Of a stretch of DNA of 61,558 nt, positions 1 to 8,269 are shown one piece after another. The translations under genes were made by a program, and so were the position numbers. Within the stretch, counting starts at the first letter, position 1. Each line of letters starts with the position of its first letter. The notes under the pieces were generated by a model that saw only the letters and a program-made list of their open reading frames with translations, was not told the DNA's origin and did not search any database. The stretch comes from JANMDR01 sp031376425 (GTDB lineage Bacteria > Pseudomonadota > Gammaproteobacteria > Burkholderiales > Usitatibacteraceae), in NCBI GenBank assembly GCA_031376425.1, contig JANMDR010000166.1, positions 1 through 61,558 of the forward strand. The letters run 5' to 3'.

Positions 1-345
1 CGAGACGCGCGCCGCCCGCAACGAAATAGGGTCCGAATCGCGCCATTCCGCACGTCGGAATGCGCAGCGGCTCCCGAACCATGCGCTGTGCGGATTCGGG
101 CGGGCCGTCCTCGAACGCCGGAGGCGTGCCCAGGGTGAGGCAGCGATGAATCTCCGGATAGCTCTCGGCGATGTGCCGCGCGGCATCGGGACTCATGCCG
201 ATGCGAAGAAGCCCGCCAACGCCTGCAATTTGTGGCGCGTCCGCAAGGCCGAGCGCGTACATGCGAAAGCGGTCTTCGGTCCATGCAGGGTCTTCCAAGA
301 TGGAAGTCGGGTTCCAGCCGAACGCCTCGTTGCCAAGGCCTATGA
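1..345 (-). pseudogene. Partial unknown coding sequence, GC-rich, cut at both ends
   Basis: The minus strand is open from about 345 down to base 1 and continues off the window. Its third codon positions are strongly G/C, unlike the glycogen genes to the right. It reads as plausible protein, for example RMYALGLADAPQIAGVGG followed by DAARHIAESYPEIHRCL. I do not recognise the family. No start codon with a ribosome site is visible; the open frame simply runs into glgP sequence around 335-360. The plus-strand frame over the same bases does not resemble glycogen phosphorylase. The change of composition and the loss of the glgP 5' end at the same place suggest a join between two unrelated sequences. 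It could be an assembly chimera, an insertion or a rearrangement. Confidence 0.45.
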
Positions 346-2143
346 TTTCATTGTGCCTGCGCACCGCAGCGAGCGCGTATCCACGTTGCGCCAATGGCAC
401 GCAAGTGCCGAAGGCACCATCGATTTCACCGCGTTTTGTCGTGGTGATTATGCCGCCGCTGCCGCGCATCGCGTTGCCGCCGATTCGCTCAATTGGGTTT
501 TATATCCAGACGACAGCACCGGTGCTGGTCGTGAATTGCGTTTAAAGCAGGAAGCGTTTTTAGTCTCCGCTTCCTTGCAAGATGTGCTCGCCCGTCACTT
601 GCGTGAAACTGGCACCTTACAAAACTTTGGTCGCCGTAATGCCATTCACTTAAACGATACGCATCCGGCGCTAGCGCCTGCAGAGCTAATGCGCTTATTG
701 ATTGATGAGCAGGGCATGGCATGGGACGATGCTTGGGCACTGACAACGCAGGCCGTTTCTTATACGAATCACACTTTGATGCCTGAAGCCTTGGAAACAT
801 GGCCAGTACGCATGTTTGAAGAGCTATTGCCGCGCCATTTAGAAATTATTTATCAAATTAATGCTTGGTTCCTTGATCAAGTACGCGCCAAGTTTCCCAA
901 TGATGACGAAATGATTGCACGCGTATCGCTCATTGATGAATCTGGCGAACGCCGCATCCGCATGGCGGCATTGTCTATTGTGGCTTCGCATAAAGTCAAC
1001 GGCGTATCAGCGTTGCATTCAGATTTAATGGTGCAAACCATTTTTGCAGACTTCGCAAAGCTGTTCCCAGACCGCTTCCATAATGTTACCAATGGCGTCA
1101 CACCACGGCGCTGGTTGATGCAGGCTAATCCCTCATTGTCGGCAGTGATTGATCGTAATATTGGCAAAAAATGGCGTCAGGATTTAACAGAACTAGCGCG
1201 GCTACGTCCGCTCGCCACGGACGAAAAACTGGGCCGAGAATTCCTTAGCGCCAAGCGCGAAAGTAAAGAGCGTCTAGCTGCACTGATTCGCCGTAATTTG
1301 GGCATAGCTGTTGACCCCACCAGTTTATTTGATGTGCAAATTAAACGTATTCACGAATACAAACGCCAGCTACTTAACGTGCTGCAAGTCATTGCTCGTT
1401 ATCAGGCTATTGTGGACAATCCCAGCGCCAATTGGACTCCGCGTACTGTTGTCATCGCCGGTAAGGCGGCCTCGGCATATCACACCGCAAAATCAATTAT
1501 TCAACTGATTCATGACGTCGCCCGCGTGGTCAATAGTGATCCACGGGTGGGCGAGCGCTTGAAGCTGGTGTTCTTGCCCAACTACGGTGTGAGTTTAGCG
1601 GAAATGATTATTCCTGCTGCTGATTTGAGCGAGCAAATTTCTACCGCAGGCACGGAAGCATCGGGCACCGGCAATATGAAATTTGGCCTAAATGGGGCGC
1701 TCACTATTGGCACATGGGATGGTGCCAATATTGAGATGGCAAACGCTATTGGTGCCGAACATTTCTTTGTGTTTGGGTTACGCGAAGAAGCGGTAACACA
1801 AATGAAATCGCTAGGGTATGATCCGCGTTTATACATAGAGCAAAATGCACAACTGCGGCGGGTGATGGAAGCCATCGCCAACGGCGAATTCTCCCAAGGC
1901 GAAACCGGACGTTACCGTGGTCTGGTAGAAAACCTTCAAAGCCGCGATAGTTATATGTTGATGGCTGATTTTGCTGATTATTACGCCGCCCAATGCCGTG
2001 CCGATGCCTTGTTCCAGCGCCCCACAAAATGGGCAGAGCACGCGATTATCAATATTTCGGGCATGGGCAGTTTCTCGGCTGATCGTACTGTACGGGAATA
2101 TGTTGATCGCGTTTGGGTGCCGCCAGCAAAAACCTTGGCTTAA
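146..2143 (+). CDS. glgP: Glycogen/maltodextrin phosphorylase, N-terminus missing or replaced
   Basis: Releases glucose-1-phosphate from the non-reducing ends of alpha-1,4-glucans. Family sequence starts only at about base 335 (AYDFIVPAH, then ERVSTLRQW) and runs to the stop. It includes DVQIKRIHEYKRQLLN and the pyridoxal-phosphate site GTGNMKFGLNGALTIGTWDG, with the cofactor lysine near residue 512 of this frame. About 600 residues match the family, against roughly 800 for a full enzyme, so the first ~200 (part of the N-terminal domain) are absent. Residues 1-63 of the open frame look unrelated. Unless the left junction is an artefact, the product is probably inactive. glgB follows after 68 bases, and the set glgP-glgB-glgX-malQ is a classical glycogen turnover operon. 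Confidence 0.85.
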   Translation: MNLRIALGDVPRGIGTHADAKKPANACNLWRVRKAERVHAKAVFGPCRVFQDGSRVPAERLVAKAYDFIVPAHRSERVSTLRQWHASAEGTIDFTAFCRGDYAAAAAHRVAADSLNWVLYPDDSTGAGRELRLKQEAFLVSASLQDVLARHLRETGTLQNFGRRNAIHLNDTHPALAPAELMRLLIDEQGMAWDDAWALTTQAVSYTNHTLMPEALETWPVRMFEELLPRHLEIIYQINAWFLDQVRAKFPNDDEMIARVSLIDESGERRIRMAALSIVASHKVNGVSALHSDLMVQTIFADFAKLFPDRFHNVTNGVTPRRWLMQANPSLSAVIDRNIGKKWRQDLTELARLRPLATDEKLGREFLSAKRESKERLAALIRRNLGIAVDPTSLFDVQIKRIHEYKRQLLNVLQVIARYQAIVDNPSANWTPRTVVIAGKAASAYHTAKSIIQLIHDVARVVNSDPRVGERLKLVFLPNYGVSLAEMIIPAADLSEQISTAGTEASGTGNMKFGLNGALTIGTWDGANIEMANAIGAEHFFVFGLREEAVTQMKSLGYDPRLYIEQNAQLRRVMEAIANGEFSQGETGRYRGLVENLQSRDSYMLMADFADYYAAQCRADALFQRPTKWAEHAIINISGMGSFSADRTVREYVDRVWVPPAKTLA

Positions 2144-2211
2144 GGTACCCTTTCCCTACAACTTAGTCTCTGCGCTAAACTAGTTGTTCTTTGACTATAA
2201 ATAAAAAAATC

Positions 2212-4389
2212 ATGCTTAATGCCACCGATATAGCTGCACTGTTAGATGCGCGTCATGCCGACCCGTTTGCGGTCTTGGGAATGCATTTAGAAGCGGATGG
2301 AAAGCTATGGGTGCGTGCCTTATTACCGGGCGCAATCAGTGTGGCAGTGGTGGATAACACCAGTGGCAAAACAGCGGCAACGTGCAAAGTGATTGATGCC
2401 GATGGTTTGTTTGAAATTGCCGTGCCACGGCGGAAAAATATTTTTCCGTACTCCTTGGCAGTAAAGTGGCACGATGGCTCAGAAGGCGTGTACGCTGACG
2501 CGTTTGCCTTTGGCCCGCAGCTTGATGCGGGCGATATTTATGCATTGCGTGACGGTAACCATACGCGACCCTACCGTATTTTAGGCGCGCACTTACTCAC
2601 ATTGGGTGATGTCTCAGGCGTGCGCTTTGCGGTGTGGGCGCCCAATGCGCGTCGTGCTAGCGTGGTGGGCAGCTTTAATAATTGGGATGGTCGCCGCCAT
2701 CCTATGCGCTTACGCCATGATGCGGGGGTGTGGGAAATTTTTGTACCCCATGCGGGCATTGGTGATTTGTATAAATATGAATTCGTCGGCCCTACAGGCA
2801 AGCTTTTGCCGCTCAAGGCTGATCCCTACGCCTTTGCCGCGCAACTGCGGCCGGAAACGGCGAGCAAAGTGGCGGCATTGCCAGCGCCAAAACGTAACTT
2901 GGCCAAACGCGCTGCTGCCAACAACCGCCATGCGGCAATTTCGATTTATGAAGTACATGCGGCATCGTGGAAGCATGGAAAGAACGGTAAGTTTCCAAGT
3001 TGGGATGAGTTGGCAAAAACCCTACCAGCCTATGTAAAAGATTTAGGCTTTACCCACATTGAATTGATGCCCGTTAGTGAGTATCCTTTTGATGGTTCTT
3101 GGGGCTATCAAACCCTAGGGCTATATGCGCCAAGCGCTAGATTTGGCGCGCCTGATGGCTTAATTGGTTTTGTTGAAGCCTGCCATAAAATTGATGTTGG
3201 GGTAATCCTTGATTGGGTGCCCGCACACTTTCCAGTAGATGCTCACGGCTTGGCGCAATTTGATGGAACAGCGTTGTATGAATACCAAGATGCACGTGAA
3301 GGCTTTCATCGCGATTGGAACACCTTAATTTATAATTTTGGTCGTACCGAAGTACGCAGTTTTTTAAGCGGCAATGCACTGTATTGGCTGGAATCATTCG
3401 GGATGGATGGCTTGCGTGTTGATGCGGTCGCGTCAATGTTATATCGCGATTATTCTCGGCCAGCCGGTGAATGGATTCCGAATGCCTTTGGTGGGCGCGA
3501 GAATTTAGAAGCCATTTCCTTGATGAAGCAAACCAATGAATTGATAGGTTCTGCCATACCGGGGGCGATCACCTTGGCTGAAGAATCAACGGCTTTTCCG
3601 GGTGTGTCATCGCCTACTTATGCAGGTGGATTGGGCTTTCACTACAAGTGGAATATGGGTTGGATGAACGATACCCTAGCCTATATGGGCGAAGACCCAA
3701 TTAACCGTCGTTGGCATCATAATAAAATGACCTTCGGCATGGTATATGCTTTTAGCGAAAATTTTGTGCTGCCGATATCGCATGACGAAGTTGTGCATGG
3801 CAAAGGCTCTATGCTGGGTCGTATGCGCGGCGATGAGTGGCAGCGGTTTGCCAACCTACGTGCCTATTATGGTTTTATGTGGGGACACCCCGGCAAAAAA
3901 TTATTATTCATGGGGCAGGAGTTTGCGCAGGCGGGAGAATGGAATCATGACGCGGAATTGCCGTGGCACCTGCTGCAATATGCACCGCATCAAGGTGTGC
4001 AAAATTTAGTGCGTGATTTAAATAAGCTTTATCAAAAAGAATCGGCGCTACATCAATTGGATTGTGATGGGCGCGGTTTTGAGTGGTTGGTGTCTGATGA
4101 TGCTGAAGCTTCAAGCTTTGCATGGGTACGTCGCGATGATAAAGGCGGTGCAGTATTGGTTGCCGCAAACTTTACTCCGGTGCCTAGAAACGGCTATAGA
4201 TTGGGCGTTCCTGACGATTTCTCCGGTTGGATTGAAGTGCTTAATACGGATTCAACTTATTACGGCGGTAGTAATTTAGGCAATGGTGCAGTACGCATCG
4301 CGGTGAGCAACACGCCGTGGCATGGTCGTGCTAAATCTATAGTGCTGACCTTGCCGCCGCTGGCAACCTTGTTTTTTGTGCCCGCATAA
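2212..4389 (+). CDS. glgB: 1,4-alpha-glucan branching enzyme
   Basis: Introduces alpha-1,6 branches into glycogen by cutting and transferring alpha-1,4 segments; cytoplasmic GH13 enzyme with CBM48-type N-terminal modules. The product of about 725 residues matches E. coli GlgB (728). Visible landmarks are FAVWAPNARRASVVGSFNNWDG in the CBM48 module, GLRVDAV with the nucleophile Asp near residue 404, LAEES with the acid Glu near 457, and ISHDEVVHGKGSM. These catalytic positions are within one residue of the E. coli ones (405 and 458). I chose ATG 2212; a TTG 21 bases upstream is in frame, but neither has a clear ribosome site. It lies between glgP and glgX on the same strand. Confidence 0.95.
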   Translation: MLNATDIAALLDARHADPFAVLGMHLEADGKLWVRALLPGAISVAVVDNTSGKTAATCKVIDADGLFEIAVPRRKNIFPYSLAVKWHDGSEGVYADAFAFGPQLDAGDIYALRDGNHTRPYRILGAHLLTLGDVSGVRFAVWAPNARRASVVGSFNNWDGRRHPMRLRHDAGVWEIFVPHAGIGDLYKYEFVGPTGKLLPLKADPYAFAAQLRPETASKVAALPAPKRNLAKRAAANNRHAAISIYEVHAASWKHGKNGKFPSWDELAKTLPAYVKDLGFTHIELMPVSEYPFDGSWGYQTLGLYAPSARFGAPDGLIGFVEACHKIDVGVILDWVPAHFPVDAHGLAQFDGTALYEYQDAREGFHRDWNTLIYNFGRTEVRSFLSGNALYWLESFGMDGLRVDAVASMLYRDYSRPAGEWIPNAFGGRENLEAISLMKQTNELIGSAIPGAITLAEESTAFPGVSSPTYAGGLGFHYKWNMGWMNDTLAYMGEDPINRRWHHNKMTFGMVYAFSENFVLPISHDEVVHGKGSMLGRMRGDEWQRFANLRAYYGFMWGHPGKKLLFMGQEFAQAGEWNHDAELPWHLLQYAPHQGVQNLVRDLNKLYQKESALHQLDCDGRGFEWLVSDDAEASSFAWVRRDDKGGAVLVAANFTPVPRNGYRLGVPDDFSGWIEVLNTDSTYYGGSNLGNGAVRIAVSNTPWHGRAKSIVLTLPPLATLFFVPA

Positions 4390-4417
4390 AAATATCAAAT
4401 TGGGTGAGGCAAATGCT

Positions 4418-4486
4418 ATGAGTACGAGTAAGAGTACAAGTACTAGTAGTTCCGCGTTTGCTTTCACAGTCTATAAAATTTTTTAG
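4418..4486 (+). CDS. Ser/Thr-rich 22-codon mini-ORF upstream of glgX (leader peptide or out-of-frame glgX N-terminus)
   Basis: ATG 4418 is preceded by GTGAGG at 4404-4409, the best ribosome site in this gap. The frame encodes MSTSKSTSTSSS, then a short hydrophobic end, and stops at TAG 4484-4486, seven bases before the proposed glgX ATG at 4494. The stop depends on a run of six T (4479-4484): with five T the frame would continue straight into glgX, giving a slightly longer GlgX. It may be a translationally coupled leader, a slippage-controlled start of glgX, or the trace of a one-base error in the assembly. Confidence 0.4.
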   Translation: MSTSKSTSTSSSAFAFTVYKIF

Positions 4487-4493
4487 AAAATTC

Positions 4494-6617
4494 ATGAGCG
4501 TTCATCTCCCGGAAATACTTTATGAAGGTCGGCACGAACCTTTGGGTTCTTTTATTCGCGATGATGGTGTAAATTTTGCGGTGTTTTCGCAACACGCCAC
4601 CGGTATTGATTTATGTGTATTTGATGCCAGTGGTGTGCGCGAGCTAAAGCGCTATGCGCTGTACGGCCCTTACGATGGGGTTTATCACGGCTTTTTGCCA
4701 AATGTGGGTCAGGGTCTGGTTTATGGTTTACGCGCCCACGGTGCCTACGCACCTGAAAATGGTCATCGTTTTAATACCAATAAACTATTGCTTGATCCGT
4801 ACGCCACGGAAATTGTGGGCAAGTTTGTCGGCAAAGCGGAGAATCATGGTTATGTATTGGGTAACCCCGAAGGCCCACGTTCATTCGATGCGCGTGATAA
4901 CGCCACGTATGCGCTAAAAGCGCGGGTAGCGCCGCTGCGGCAAACTACAGTGCGGCCACCTTCTCCGCGCATTCCTGTGGCGGATTTAGTGCTCTATGAA
5001 GTGCACGTAAAAGGCTTTAGCAAGCAGCATCCTGATGTGCCTGAAAATTTGCGCGGCACCTATGCTGGCTTAGCGCATCCCGCCGCCATTGCCCATTTTA
5101 AGGCGCTGGGAGTGACTACCTTGTCGTTATTGCCGGTGCAATACTGCGTGGATGAACCAGCGCTGGTGGATCGCGGGATGCGTAACTATTGGGGCTACAA
5201 CACGCTCGGTTTTTTTTGCCCCGACCCGCGCTTAGCGCTGGCTAATGACGCAACCAGCATCACCGAAGAATTTAAAAACATGGTGGACACCCTTCACGCC
5301 AATGGCCTGGAAGTGGTGCTTGACGTGGTGTATAACCACACGCCGGAGGGCAATGAATTTGGCCCCACCTTAAGCTTTAGAGGGCTTGATAACGCTAGCT
5401 ACTATCGCCTACAGCATGATGATAAAAATCATTATGAAAATGTGACCGGTTGCGGCAATGCGCTCAATTGCGAGCATCCGCGCGTCACGCAGTTTGTATT
5501 AGATTCACTGCGCTATTGGGTGAGTGAAATGGGTGTAGATGGCTTTCGGTTTGATCTGGCACCGGTGCTCGGCAGGCGTGCGCGCGGCTTTGATCCGTTT
5601 GCCCCATTTTTTGTAGCGATGCGCCAAGACCCTGTATTGGCGAGGGTTCATCTCATAGCCGAACCTTGGGATGCAGGGCACGATGGCTATCAGCTTGGCC
5701 GCTTTCCCGGTCGTTTTTTAGAGTGGAATGATAAATTCCGCGATGCGGTGCGCGGCTTCTGGCTAAACGCAGGAGTGAGTCGCGGCGAATTTGCGCGGCG
5801 TTGCACTGCATCTAGCGATGTATTCCATCATGGTCAGCGGCGGCCTAGTGCGTCCATCAATTTTATTGCCGTACATGACGGTTACACTTTGAATGATGTC
5901 GTCAGCTATACGCAAAAACATAATCATGCCAATGGCGAACAAAATCGCGATGGCCGCGATGGCGAAATGGCAAAAAATTTTGGGGTTGAGGGCGTAACCA
6001 CAAACCCAGCCATCAATGCGCTTCGTGCCAAAACTCGTCGGGCGATGGTGGCAACACTGCTGCTGGCTCAGGGCACACCGATGTTGTGTGCAGGTGACGA
6101 AATTGGCAATACGCAAGACGGTAATAACAATGCCTATTGCCAAGATAATCCTACTACATGGCTGGATTGGAAAAACGCCGACGCCCCGTTTTTGGCGTTC
6201 GTAAAAGAAGTACTGGCGATGCGAAAGGCCGAACCATCGTTGCGCTATGACCGTTGGTTTGCACCACACCAAACCGGCATTGGTGTAGAGCGCCGCCTAG
6301 TTTGGCTAACGCCAGCAGGCAAAGAGATGAGCGTTAATGATTGGCATGATTCGGGGCAGCACGCGTTTGCTTGCGATATTCATTCCTTGCCAGCCACTGC
6401 CAAAAACACAACACCAGCATTGCTCGCAGATCGCGGTGCCCGATTGATGTTGTTGTTCAATCCTGAAGCATGCCCGCAATCTTTCTGTGTGGTGGCAGGC
6501 GAATCATGGCGCGTCGGCTTAGATAGCAGTCGGGAATTGCCGCGTGGCTTAGCATTAAAAAATTTGTCGGCGGTCATGGTGCCAGCATGTGCCTTGGTGG
6601 TATTGGTAGCGCAATAA
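4494..6617 (+). CDS. glgX: Glycogen debranching enzyme, GH13_11 isoamylase type
   Basis: Hydrolyses alpha-1,6 branch points of phosphorylase limit glycogen in the cytoplasm. The product is about 707 residues (E. coli GlgX 657). A CBM48-like N-terminal part (GVNFAVFSQHATGIDLCVFD) is followed by the GH13 barrel. The barrel shows VVLDVVYNHTPEGNE, GFRFDLAPVLGRR with the nucleophile Asp near residue 354, LIAEPWDAG with the acid Glu near 390, and AVHDGYTLNDVVSY. ATG 4494 has only a weak ribosome site. In-frame TTG 4458 is an alternative, and a better-placed start at 4418 lies in another frame (see the mini-ORF entry). It acts with GlgP and MalQ in glycogen breakdown. Confidence 0.93.
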   Translation: MSVHLPEILYEGRHEPLGSFIRDDGVNFAVFSQHATGIDLCVFDASGVRELKRYALYGPYDGVYHGFLPNVGQGLVYGLRAHGAYAPENGHRFNTNKLLLDPYATEIVGKFVGKAENHGYVLGNPEGPRSFDARDNATYALKARVAPLRQTTVRPPSPRIPVADLVLYEVHVKGFSKQHPDVPENLRGTYAGLAHPAAIAHFKALGVTTLSLLPVQYCVDEPALVDRGMRNYWGYNTLGFFCPDPRLALANDATSITEEFKNMVDTLHANGLEVVLDVVYNHTPEGNEFGPTLSFRGLDNASYYRLQHDDKNHYENVTGCGNALNCEHPRVTQFVLDSLRYWVSEMGVDGFRFDLAPVLGRRARGFDPFAPFFVAMRQDPVLARVHLIAEPWDAGHDGYQLGRFPGRFLEWNDKFRDAVRGFWLNAGVSRGEFARRCTASSDVFHHGQRRPSASINFIAVHDGYTLNDVVSYTQKHNHANGEQNRDGRDGEMAKNFGVEGVTTNPAINALRAKTRRAMVATLLLAQGTPMLCAGDEIGNTQDGNNNAYCQDNPTTWLDWKNADAPFLAFVKEVLAMRKAEPSLRYDRWFAPHQTGIGVERRLVWLTPAGKEMSVNDWHDSGQHAFACDIHSLPATAKNTTPALLADRGARLMLLFNPEACPQSFCVVAGESWRVGLDSSRELPRGLALKNLSAVMVPACALVVLVAQ

Positions 6618-6690
6618 GATGGCGCAGTAAGATTTTATAGCGCTCTAAGAATCAATAAGTTATTTTGCGTAAAAAACGGAGTTAGTGATT

Positions 6691-8208
6691 ATGATGAATT
6701 TATCCGAACGTCGCTCAGGCGTGTTGCTACACATTACTTCTTTGCCGGGGCCGCACGGCATCGGTGATTTTGGCCCCGATGCCTATAAATTTGTTGATTG
6801 GCTTGAAACCGCAGGCCAACGGGTGTGGCAGCTTTTGCCTACGACGCCTATCGGGCCGGGTGATTCACCCTATCAAAGTGTTTCCGCATTCGCGGGCAGT
6901 CCGCTAATGGTGGCTTTGGAGCCTTTAATTGTGCGTGGCTGGTTGAATCAACCAACGCTGCCAGAAGGTGGCTTTAATGCGCATTTGGTGACCTTTGCAA
7001 CTCTAGTACCTTGGCGTTTAGCGCAATTGCGTGCAGCGTTTGTCGGCTTTACTGAAAAAGCGAATGTAGAAGATCAAACCGCATTTGCCGCGTGGGCAAA
7101 ATCGCAAGCATTCTGGCTTGATGATTACACCTTATGCATGGCGTTGGAAACAGCGGCTAACGGCCAGCCGTGGTGGACGTGGGATGCGCCATTGCAAAAA
7201 CGCCAAGCCGCCGCCATGAAAAAAGCACGCGTACAGCACGGCGCAGAAATTGCATTTTGGCAATTTGTGCAGTGGTGCTTTGATGTGCAGTCAGCAGCAC
7301 TCAAAGATTACGCCAATAAAAAAGACATTGCCATCATGGGTGATCTGCCGATTTTTATCGCACACCACAGTGCTGATTGTTGGGCGCGGCCGGATTTATA
7401 TTATTTGGATAAAGACTTTCAACCTACTGTAGTTGCTGGTGTGCCACCGGACTCTATGGGACCTGAAGGCCAGCGCTGGGGTAACCCGCTTTATCGCTGG
7501 GATAAAATGGCAAAAGAAGATTACGCTTGGTGGTCGGCACGCGTAAAGCGTGCGCTTGACCAAGCCGATGTGTTCCGCATTGATCATTTTCGCGGCTTCG
7601 CAGGCTATTGGGAAATACCAGCCAGTTGCCCCACCGCAAAAGAAGGCCAGTGGGTGCCGGGTCCCGGTAAAGCTTTATTCGACGCAATTGAGCGGGCATT
7701 GGGCAAGCTCCCCATTATTGCCGAAGACCTTGGCCTGATTACGCCCGATGTGATCGCACTCCGCGATGCCTGCGGCTTTCCGGGTATGAAAATTTTGCAG
7801 TTCGGTTTTGGTGGCGACGGCAGCCATGAGTTCTTGCCCCATAACTACACCAAAGATTCAGTAGCCTATACTGGCACGCATGACAACGATACAGCAGTAG
7901 GTTGGTTCAACAATACCAACGACCGTGAACGTGCTTTTGCTGGCAGCTATTTGGCTTCAGCTCCGCATGATTTGCACTGGTGCATGATCCGCGCTGCCGC
8001 AAACTCAGTGAGCAATATGGTGGTGTTTCCGCTGCAAGATGTGCTGGGGCTTGATTCTAGTCATCGCATGAACGTGCCAGGTACAGTAGGCAGTAATTGG
8101 GGTTGGCGCTTTGATTGGGGCATGTTGGGCCACGAACCAAGCCGTGTGTTGGGGCTAATTACGGCGGCCAGTGGGCGCGGCCCGTTTGGGTTGCTACGTC
8201 TGCCTTAG
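6691..8208 (+). CDS. malQ: 4-alpha-glucanotransferase (amylomaltase)
   Basis: Transfers maltodextrin segments between glucans, recycling the short chains left by debranching; GH77, cytoplasmic. The product is about 505 residues, the usual size of the short amylomaltase type. Motifs are LLHITSLPGPHGIGDFG at the start, VFRIDHFRGFAGYW with the nucleophile Asp near residue 298, IIAEDLGLIT with the acid Glu near 345, and TGTHDNDT. ATG 6691 has ACGGAG nine bases upstream, so it is preferred over in-frame GTG 6685 and ATG 6694. It is the fourth gene of the glycogen operon; the pullulanase gene follows after about 60 bases. Confidence 0.95.
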   Translation: MMNLSERRSGVLLHITSLPGPHGIGDFGPDAYKFVDWLETAGQRVWQLLPTTPIGPGDSPYQSVSAFAGSPLMVALEPLIVRGWLNQPTLPEGGFNAHLVTFATLVPWRLAQLRAAFVGFTEKANVEDQTAFAAWAKSQAFWLDDYTLCMALETAANGQPWWTWDAPLQKRQAAAMKKARVQHGAEIAFWQFVQWCFDVQSAALKDYANKKDIAIMGDLPIFIAHHSADCWARPDLYYLDKDFQPTVVAGVPPDSMGPEGQRWGNPLYRWDKMAKEDYAWWSARVKRALDQADVFRIDHFRGFAGYWEIPASCPTAKEGQWVPGPGKALFDAIERALGKLPIIAEDLGLITPDVIALRDACGFPGMKILQFGFGGDGSHEFLPHNYTKDSVAYTGTHDNDTAVGWFNNTNDRERAFAGSYLASAPHDLHWCMIRAAANSVSNMVVFPLQDVLGLDSSHRMNVPGTVGSNWGWRFDWGMLGHEPSRVLGLITAASGRGPFGLLRLP

Positions 8209-8269
8209 CTGATCTTGCAGTCCTGCCGACGACACGATGAAGATGTCGATTCAATCTTTGGAGAGATGT

